Shown here: positions 58,242 through 64,000 of the stretch, in pieces | Layout of the letters: the number at the start of each line of letters is the position of its first letter | How positions within the stretch are numbered: the first letter of the stretch is position 1 | Assembly (NCBI RefSeq): GCF_003194585.1 | Contig: NZ_QHKZ01000006.1 | Coordinates: 1 to 64,000, forward strand | Length of the DNA stretch: 64,000 nucleotides | DNA from: Nocardioides daejeonensis | GTDB lineage: Bacteria; Actinomycetota; Actinomycetes; Propionibacteriales; Nocardioidaceae | Direction: 5' to 3' | Notes under the pieces: generated by a model | Databases searched by the model: none | What the model was told of the DNA's origin: nothing | Seen by the model: the letters and a program-made list of their open reading frames with translations, nothing else | Program-made: the position numbers and the translations under genes

Positions 58242-61067
58242 ATGGAAGACCGGCGGGACGACGCGGTCTCGGCACTCGTGCACGCGGGGCTCGAGGTGCA
58301 CGACGACGCGGGCACCCGCGCGATGTACGGCTCCGACGCGTCGCTCTACCGGATCCAGCCCCTGGCGGTCGTCCGGCCTCGCGACGCAGCAGAGGTGGAG
58401 GCCGCGCTGGCGGCGGCTCGGGAGACGCAGGTGCCGGTCACGTCCCGGGGTGCCGGCACCTCGGTGGCGGGCAACGCGATCGGCCGCGGCATCGTGCTCG
58501 ACTTCTCGCGCCACCTGAACCAGGTGGTCTCCGTCGATCCCGGTGCCCGGACCGCCGTGGTCGAGCCGGGCACCGTCCACGCCGACCTGCAGCGGCGTGC
58601 GGCGGCGTACGGGCTGCGGTTCGGGCCCGACCCGTCGACCCACGGCCGCTGCACGATCGGCGGGATGATCGGCAACGACGCCTGCGGTTCGCGCTCGCTT
58701 GCCTACGGGCGTACGTCGCAGAACGTGCTCGGCCTGGAGCTCCTCACCGCTGCCGGGGAGCGGCTGTCCACCGGCGGCGCGGCGAGCGGCCCCTGGGTGC
58801 GCGGCGGCGACTCGCTGGTCTCGGGCTTGCACGAGGCGATGGCCGGGCACCTGGCGACGGCGCGCACCGAGTTCGACCGCTTCGGACGCCAGGTCTCCGG
58901 CTATGCGGTGCAGCACCTGCTCCCCGAGCGGTTCGATCTCACCCGCGGCCTGGTCGGCTCCGAGGGCACGTTGGCAGTGGTCACCGAGGCGACCGTGCGC
59001 CTGGTGCCCGACATGCCCTGCCGAGCGCTCGCAGTGCTGGGCTTCGCCGACATCGTGGCGGCGGCGGAGGCGGCGGTGCGCGCTGTCGACCATGGCCCGA
59101 CGGCGTGCGAGGGGCTCGACTCCCGGCTGGTCGACGTACTCCGCGAGCGCCGGGGGGCGGCCGCAGTGCCGGAGCTCCCACGCGGTGGCGCCTGGCTCTT
59201 CGTGGAGTTCTCCGGCACTGCGGCCGGCGAGGTGCTGGACCGCACACGGCGCCTCGCCCGAGAGCTCGCAGAGGTCGATGCGATCGTCGTCGAGGATCCG
59301 GCGCACCAGGCGCGGCTCTGGCGCGTCCGCGAGGACGGCGCCGGGTTGGCCGGCCGCGCACCGTCGGGCCGACCTGCCTGGCCCGGCTGGGAGGACGCAG
59401 CGGTGCCGCCGGCACGTCTCGGCGCCTACCTGGCCCGCTTCGACGAGCTGCTGTCAGATCACGGGCTCACCGCCGCGCCGTTCGGGCACTTCGGCGAGGG
59501 ATGCATGCACCTGCGGCTCGACTTCCCGCTCGACCGCGACGGCGGCGTCGCCCGGATGCGGGAGTTCGTCGAGCAGGCAGCACGCCTGGTCGGGGAGTTC
59601 GGCGGCTCCCTCTCCGGCGAGCACGGCGACGGGCGGGCACGCAGCGAGCTGCTGCCGCACATGTACTCCGCCGACGCACTCACGCTCTTCAGGCGGATCA
59701 AGCGGGTCTTCGACCCGGACGGCCTGCTCAACCCCGGCATCCTGGTCGACCCGGATCCGGTCGCCACAGACCTCCGGTCGTACGCCGCGACCCGGACCCG
59801 CGTGCCGCTCGCGTTCGCCTACCCCGAGGACGACGGAGAGCTGGCAGGCGCCGTGCACCGCTGCACCGGGGTGGGGCGGTGTCGCGCCGACAACTCGGCG
59901 GCGCACGGCGTCATGTGCCCCTCCTACCTCGCCACCCGTGAGGAGAAGGACACGACGCGGGGTCGGGCGCGGGTGCTGCAGGAGGTGGTGCGCGGCGAGC
60001 TGGCCTGGGATGCGCCGGCGGTCCACGAGTCGCTGGACCTCTGCCTTGCCTGCAAGGGATGCGCGAGCGACTGCCCGACCGGTGTCGACATGGCCGCCTA
60101 CAAGGCCGAGGCGCTGTATCAGCGCTACCGAGGGCGCCTCCGGCCCCGGTCGCACTACACGCTCGGCAGGCTGCCGACCTGGGCCGCCCTGGCGGCACGG
60201 ATGCCGCGCCTCGCCAACGCCGTGCTCCGTGCACCGCTCCTCGGTGGGCTGCTGGTCCGGGCGGCGGGCGTCGATGCCCGGCGCACGCTCCCGCGCTTCG
60301 CCGACCGCCCCTTCCGCCGCGCCGTCCGGGCCAGCGGCACGGGTCGTCCGGTGCTGCTCTTCGCGGACTCCTTCTCCGACCACTTCGACCCCGATCTGCT
60401 GGCAGCGGCGGTTCGGGTGCTGGAGCAGGCCGGCTACGCACCGCGCACCCTGAGCCGGCGCACCTGCTGTGGCCTCACCCTGATCACCACCGGCCAGCTG
60501 GATGCCGCCAAGCGGACGCTGCGGCGTACTGTCGCGGCGCTGGGGCCCGTCGCCCGCCGGGGCGTCCCGATCGTCGGCGTCGAGCCCTCGTGCACCGCCG
60601 TACTCCGCGACGAGCTCCCTCGGCTGCTGCCGGAGGATCCGGATGCGCTGGCGGTCGCCGCATCGACCCGGACCCTCGCCGAGCTGTTGACGACCACCGA
60701 GGGCTACGAGCCGCCGGACCTGCGGGGCGTCGAGGTGATCGCGCAGCCGCACTGCCACCACCATGCCGTGCTGGGCTGGTCCACCGACGCTGCCCTGCTC
60801 GCCCGCTCCGGTGCGGCGGTGCATCGCGTCTCCGGATGCTGCGGCCTCGCCGGCAACTTCGGCGTCGAGGAGGGCCACTACGAGGTCTCGGTGGCGATCG
60901 CCGGGCAGCAGCTGCTGCCCGCCTTGGACGCGGCACCGGACGCCGTGGTGCTGGCCGACGGCTTCTCCTGCCGCACCCAGATCGCCGATCTCCGGTCCCG
61001 CCCGTCGCTGCACCTGGCGCAGCTGCTGGATCCCCACACCGCACCACCACGACACGCGGGGGAATGA
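58242..61067 (+). CDS. YdiJ-type FAD-linked oxidase with Fe-S domains
   Basis: A 941-residue fusion. An FAD-binding oxidase domain (VTSRGAGTSVAGNAIGRGIV, GRCTIGGMIGNDACGSRS) and C-terminal oxidase domain (GHFGEGCMHLRLDFP, GGSLSGEHGDGRARSELL) occupy about 1-520. A ferredoxin-like part follows (CTGVGRCRADN; CLACKGCASDCPTGVDM), then two CCG-type domains (SRRTCCGL; VSGCCGLAGNFG). E. coli YdiJ of this architecture oxidises D-2-hydroxyglutarate; the same or a related 2-hydroxyacid is likely. The ATG follows AAGGAG by 4 nt. It is divergent from dapE across the repeat array. Confidence 0.92.
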   Translation: MEDRRDDAVSALVHAGLEVHDDAGTRAMYGSDASLYRIQPLAVVRPRDAAEVEAALAAARETQVPVTSRGAGTSVAGNAIGRGIVLDFSRHLNQVVSVDPGARTAVVEPGTVHADLQRRAAAYGLRFGPDPSTHGRCTIGGMIGNDACGSRSLAYGRTSQNVLGLELLTAAGERLSTGGAASGPWVRGGDSLVSGLHEAMAGHLATARTEFDRFGRQVSGYAVQHLLPERFDLTRGLVGSEGTLAVVTEATVRLVPDMPCRALAVLGFADIVAAAEAAVRAVDHGPTACEGLDSRLVDVLRERRGAAAVPELPRGGAWLFVEFSGTAAGEVLDRTRRLARELAEVDAIVVEDPAHQARLWRVREDGAGLAGRAPSGRPAWPGWEDAAVPPARLGAYLARFDELLSDHGLTAAPFGHFGEGCMHLRLDFPLDRDGGVARMREFVEQAARLVGEFGGSLSGEHGDGRARSELLPHMYSADALTLFRRIKRVFDPDGLLNPGILVDPDPVATDLRSYAATRTRVPLAFAYPEDDGELAGAVHRCTGVGRCRADNSAAHGVMCPSYLATREEKDTTRGRARVLQEVVRGELAWDAPAVHESLDLCLACKGCASDCPTGVDMAAYKAEALYQRYRGRLRPRSHYTLGRLPTWAALAARMPRLANAVLRAPLLGGLLVRAAGVDARRTLPRFADRPFRRAVRASGTGRPVLLFADSFSDHFDPDLLAAAVRVLEQAGYAPRTLSRRTCCGLTLITTGQLDAAKRTLRRTVAALGPVARRGVPIVGVEPSCTAVLRDELPRLLPEDPDALAVAASTRTLAELLTTTEGYEPPDLRGVEVIAQPHCHHHAVLGWSTDAALLARSGAAVHRVSGCCGLAGNFGVEEGHYEVSVAIAGQQLLPALDAAPDAVVLADGFSCRTQIADLRSRPSLHLAQLLDPHTAPPRHAGE

Positions 61068-61082
61068 ACCGTGACCGGCCCG

Positions 61083-61115
61083 CGTTGCCCAGATAGTCAA
61101 TCTTTCAACTATTAA
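61083..61115 (+). promoter_or_regulatory. AT-rich promoter-like region upstream of DUF981
   Basis: TTGCCC (61083) followed 19 nt later by TATTAA, in an AT-rich pocket unlike its surroundings. The small inverted pair ATAGT/ACTAT lies between. The spacing is longer than ideal. Confidence 0.4.
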
Positions 61116-61152
61116 GCGGGGTCGCGGCGCGTCCCCGCGGAAGGTGGACGAC

Positions 61153-61842
61153 ATGGTTGTCTACAACGAGCTCATCGCCGTCACGGCGGGAGCGGGACTG
61201 CTCGGCTTCGCGGCCTTCTTGACGCAGCTGATCCGGGGCAAGCGGATCGACAGCGAGGGCTGGGCGGGCTTCTTCGGCGTGAGCGGCCTGCTGCTCTTCG
61301 TGCTGGGTGTGCACACGACCGTCACCTGGCCCTACGGGGGCGACGGCTTCGAATACGCCAACGTGGCGTTCGGTCAACCGGCAGCGGCCTTCGGCGCGCT
61401 CCTGCTGCTGGCGGGCCTCTATCTCTGGCGTCATCGCGAGCTCTTCGCCGGCGAGGTCGAGACGGCGAACGCGACCGCCCTCGCGGCGCTCAAGCCGGCT
61501 GGGATCTTCGTCGGCGCACTCGGCCTGAGCATGGCCGTGCTCGCCATCAGCTTCGTCCGCTACGAGTTGGGAGCTGCGCCGCCGGAGGAGCCGATCAGCG
61601 GGCGTTTCGGCGACATGCCGATCCTCGAGGCTCTCTTCCTCGGTGGCCTGTGGGGCATCGTGGCCGTCGGCGCGCTGCTCTTCGCCGTTGCGCTGTGGAC
61701 CGACCGCCCGCAGCTGCTGCGCTGGGCGATCTGGGCCTGGGTCATCGGCGGCACCGTTTTCCTGCTCTTCGGAGCGATGAACTTCTACACCCACCTCGGG
61801 ATGTACCACAACATCTCGCACGGCACGTCGTACAAGTGGTGA
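61153..61842 (+). CDS. DUF981 membrane protein
   Basis: A 229-residue protein with about six membrane helices and the DUF981 hallmarks: HTTVTWPYGGDGFEYANVAF, the FGQPAAAFGALLL region and a C-terminal AMNFYTHLGMYHNISHGT. Several His lie near predicted helix ends. Function unknown. The ATG at 61153 follows GGAAGGTGG by 5 nt; the GTG three codons earlier has poorer spacing. A strong hairpin follows, so it is monocistronic. Confidence 0.9.
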   Translation: MVVYNELIAVTAGAGLLGFAAFLTQLIRGKRIDSEGWAGFFGVSGLLLFVLGVHTTVTWPYGGDGFEYANVAFGQPAAAFGALLLLAGLYLWRHRELFAGEVETANATALAALKPAGIFVGALGLSMAVLAISFVRYELGAAPPEEPISGRFGDMPILEALFLGGLWGIVAVGALLFAVALWTDRPQLLRWAIWAWVIGGTVFLLFGAMNFYTHLGMYHNISHGTSYKW

Positions 61843-61864
61843 TGCGCTGATCTCCGCCCAACAG

Positions 61865-61900
61865 GCAGCGGCCGCGAAGAGCTCTCCTCGCGGCCGCTGC
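61865..61900. terminator. Bidirectional terminator, 13-bp stem
   Basis: GCAGCGGCCGCGA (61865-61877) pairs perfectly with 61888-61900 around a 10-nt loop, then TGTGTGTTG follows. It lies between the convergent DUF981 and ileS genes. Confidence 0.88.
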
Positions 61901-61910
61901 TGTGTGTTGC

Positions 61911-64000
61911 TCAGGCCTTCGCGACGGCGATGTGCAGCGCGTCGCCCGGGTGCACCTCGTACGACGTCGCCAGGGTCTCCCCCGCGATGAGCTCCTGGTG
62001 GGCGCGGGCCGCCTCCTGGGTCTCGTCGTCGCCGGCGATGGTAAGCGAGATCCGGTCCGAGACGTCGAGCCCGGCGTCGCGCCGCGCCTGCTGCACCGCC
62101 CGGACCAGGTCACGGGCCAGGCCCTCGCGAGCCAGCTCGTCGGACACGACGACATCGAGCACCACGAACCCGCCGCCGGGAAGGATCCCCGTCGCCACTC
62201 CCTCGGCGCCCTCGCCCGCAACGGTCTCCAGGGTGTACTCACCCTCGACCAGCGCCAGGCCGCCCGAGGTAACCACACCGTCGGCGTCGACCGACCAGTC
62301 CCCCGTCTTCGATCCCTTGATGGCCTGCTGCACGTCGCGTCCCAGGCGCGGTCCCGCGGCCCGGGCGTTCACCGACAGCCGCTGCTCGACCGCGTAGGCC
62401 GTCGCCTCGGGAGCCCCGAGGTCGAGGAGCCGGACCGCCTTGACGTTGACCTCGTCGGCGACCAGCGCCTCGAAGCCCGTGAGCGCACCCGCCTCGGGCA
62501 GCACCACGGTCAGGGACGAGAGCGGCAGCCGGTTGCGGAGGTTGCCGGCCTTGCGCAGCGCCGACGTCGCCGAGCAGACCTCGCGCACCTGGTCCATCGC
62601 GCCCAGCAGCTCGTCGGCGGCAGGCAGTTCCTCGGGCTTCGGCCAGTCGGCGAGATGCACCGAGCGGCCCCCGGTGAGACCGCGCCAGATCTCCTCGGTG
62701 GTCAGCGGCAGCAGCGGCGCGACCACCCGGCAGATCACCTCGAGGGCGGTGTGCAGCGTGTCCATCGCCTGGTGGGTCTCGACAGGCTCGACCCCCGATG
62801 AGGTGTCGCTCCAGAACCGCTCCCGCGACCGTCGGATGTACCAGTTCGTCAGCACGTCGAGGAAGGAGCGGGTGGTCTCGCACGCGCCGGCGATGTCGTA
62901 GTCGTCCATCTGCTCGGTCATCGCCGCGACGTACTCGCGGAGCTTGGCGAGCAGGTAGCGGTCGAGGGGATCTGTCGACCCCGTCTGCCACCGTGGCTCG
63001 TAACCCGCAGCGTTGGCATAGAGAGAGAGGAAGTACCACGAGTTCCACAACGGGATCATCACCTGACGCACCGAGTCGCGGATGCCCTGCTCGGTCACCA
63101 CCAGATTGCCGCCCCGCAGGATCGGAGAGGCCATCAGGAACCAGCGCATCGCGTCGGCGCCGTCGCGGTCGAACACCTCGGAGACGTCCGGGTAGTTCCG
63201 CAGCGACTTCGACATCTTCTGGCCGTCCGAGCCCAGCACGATGCCGTGGCTGATGCAGGACTGGAAGGCGGGCTTGTCGAAGAGCGCCGTGGCCAGGATG
63301 TGCAGCGTGTAGAACCAGCCGCGGGTCTGGCCGATGTACTCGACGATGAAGTCACCCGGGAAGTGGTGCTGGAACCATTCCGCGTTCTCGAACGGCACGT
63401 GGTTCTGCGCGAACGACATCGAGCCGGAGTCGAACCAGACGTCGAGCACGTCGTCGACGCGGCGCATCGTCGACCGGCCCGTCGGGTCGTCCGGGTTGGG
63501 CCGGGTCAGCTCGTCGATGAACGGCCGGTGCAGGTCGGGCTCTCCGTGCTTGTTGCGCGGCAACCGGCCGAAGTCGCGCTCGATCGCCTCGAACGAGCCG
63601 TAGACGTCGAGGCGCGGGTACGCCGGGTCGTCGCTCTTCCACACCGGCACCGGGGAGCCCCAGAAGCGGTTGCGGGTGATCGACCAGTCGCGGGCGTTCT
63701 CCAGCCACTTGCCGAACTGCCCGTCCTTGATGTGCTCCGGCACCCAGCGGATCTCCTGGTTGAGCTCCAGCATCCGCTGCTTGAACGCGGTGACCTCGAC
63801 GAACCAGGAGGAGACGCCCTTGTAGATCAGCGGCTGCCGGCAGCGCCAGCAGTGCGGGTAGGAGTGGTCGTAGGTCTCGCGGCGCAGCAGCACCGTGCCG
63901 GCCGAGACCGAACCGGCGGCCTCAACTGGCTCGGCCTCCGCGAAGGCACGCGTGGCGGCCTTCAGGTGCTCCATGATCGGCGCGTTGGCGTCGAAGACCA
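61911..64000 (-). CDS. ileS: Isoleucyl-tRNA synthetase, C-terminal part (N-terminus beyond the window)
   Basis: About 695 residues of a class I synthetase, cut at the right edge; the full enzyme is about 1,050 residues, so roughly the first third is missing. Visible parts: [20 protein letters not shown] after the editing domain, [20 protein letters not shown], the signature [13 protein letters not shown], the anticodon-binding region and a long C-terminal domain as in type 2 IleRS. Type 2 enzymes are often mupirocin-resistant (family knowledge). The segment [11 protein letters not shown], between RERFW and AMDTL, is an apparent in-frame insertion by a palindromic repeat. Confidence 0.96.
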   Translation of the reverse strand, partial: VFDANAPIMEHLKAATRAFAEAEPVEAAGSVSAGTVLLRRETYDHSYPHCWRCRQPLIYKGVSSWFVEVTAFKQRMLELNQEIRWVPEHIKDGQFGKWLENARDWSITRNRFWGSPVPVWKSDDPAYPRLDVYGSFEAIERDFGRLPRNKHGEPDLHRPFIDELTRPNPDDPTGRSTMRRVDDVLDVWFDSGSMSFAQNHVPFENAEWFQHHFPGDFIVEYIGQTRGWFYTLHILATALFDKPAFQSCISHGIVLGSDGQKMSKSLRNYPDVSEVFDRDGADAMRWFLMASPILRGGNLVVTEQGIRDSVRQVMIPLWNSWYFLSLYANAAGYEPRWQTGSTDPLDRYLLAKLREYVAAMTEQMDDYDIAGACETTRSFLDVLTNWYIRRSRERFWSDTSSGVEPVETHQAMDTLHTALEVICRVVAPLLPLTTEEIWRGLTGGRSVHLADWPKPEELPAADELLGAMDQVREVCSATSALRKAGNLRNRLPLSSLTVVLPEAGALTGFEALVADEVNVKAVRLLDLGAPEATAYAVEQRLSVNARAAGPRLGRDVQQAIKGSKTGDWSVDADGVVTSGGLALVEGEYTLETVAGEGAEGVATGILPGGGFVVLDVVVSDELAREGLARDLVRAVQQARRDAGLDVSDRISLTIAGDDETQEAARAHQELIAGETLATSYEVHPGDALHIAVAKA
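62775..62793. repeat. Palindromic repeat inserted in frame in ileS
   Basis: GGTCTCGACAGGCTCGACC is an imperfect palindrome of the kind scattered in many actinobacterial genomes. Translated in the ileS frame it gives VEPVET. Most IleRS I recall have a shorter acidic link here, between RFW and the DTLHT-like helix. The repeat therefore looks inserted without breaking the frame. Confidence 0.55.

Overview
The window is high-GC actinobacterial chromosome. The evidence is strong third-position GC bias, many GTG starts, 4-nt ATGA/GTGA stop-start overlaps, and gene sets familiar from Mycobacterium and Streptomyces: DUF3107, DUF3117, DUF3499, DUF5302, a Rv3235-like protein, mtrA-mtrB-lpqB and sigE-rseA-htrA. 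The DUF6752-like protein and a VEPVET-type in-frame repeat inside ileS point to Nocardioidaceae or a close relative. That placement is inference, because no rRNA gene lies inside the window. No prophage, transposase, CRISPR array, tRNA or rRNA gene was seen.

1-5.9 kb: the leader and promoter of an rrn operon run leftward off the edge. Next come an alkyltransferase-like protein, a secreted sulfatase convergent with its formylglycine-generating enzyme, moeZ, a TetR regulator, DUF3107 and a small membrane protein. 5.9-11.9 kb: a MarR-MFS efflux pair with its operator, a ferritin-like protein divergent from a DEAD-box helicase, and an L,D-transpeptidase-ParA operon. From memory, moeZ-tetR-DUF3107-ferritin-like-rhlE-parA matches M. 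tuberculosis Rv3206c-Rv3213c. 12-16.7 kb: SDR, DUF5302-PHP-MarC operon, lipoprotein, acyl-CoA dehydrogenase.

16.8-24.4 kb is the most accessory-looking part: a secreted PLD-fold protein, two PAPS-type sulfotransferase-like proteins, a secreted two-domain nuclease/phosphodiesterase, and a LicD-methyltransferase fusion with a coiled-coil partner. These suggest surface-polymer or extracellular phosphate and sulfate chemistry. 24.5-27.8 kb: a PRC/MgtE_N/CBS protein, DUF1003, Mrp and TatB.

27.8-47.9 kb is the conserved actinobacterial envelope and translation block (Rv3235-Rv3259-like): LysM protein, Rv3235-like protein, SecA, long-form HPF, ComF-like protein, LpqB, MtrB, MtrA, AhcY, DUF808, SIS isomerase, Trm112-like protein, phosphomannomutase, DUF3499 and a degenerate zincin. 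Most of the second half reads as one long minus-strand operon. 47.9-53.3 kb: HtrA, anti-sigma factor and SigE in overlapping order, an O-methyltransferase, leucyl aminopeptidase and DUF3117. 53.4-64 kb: enoyl-CoA hydratase, GAF-GGDEF, DivIVA-domain protein, LOG-family protein, DapE, a YdiJ-type FAD/Fe-S oxidase, DUF981 and the C-terminal two thirds of IleRS.

The most unusual non-coding features are: a dyad-symmetric 3+3 array of a 22-bp-period motif filling the dapE/oxidase intergenic space (58058-58196); a 301-bp segment bounded by perfect 15-bp inverted repeats between hpf and comF; a 55-bp near-perfect palindrome downstream of rhlE; short leader ORFs that run into the starts of rhlE and ahcY; and a palindromic repeat inserted in frame in ileS. 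Several genes carry a TANNNT box 6-8 nt before the start codon, which suggests leaderless mRNAs.
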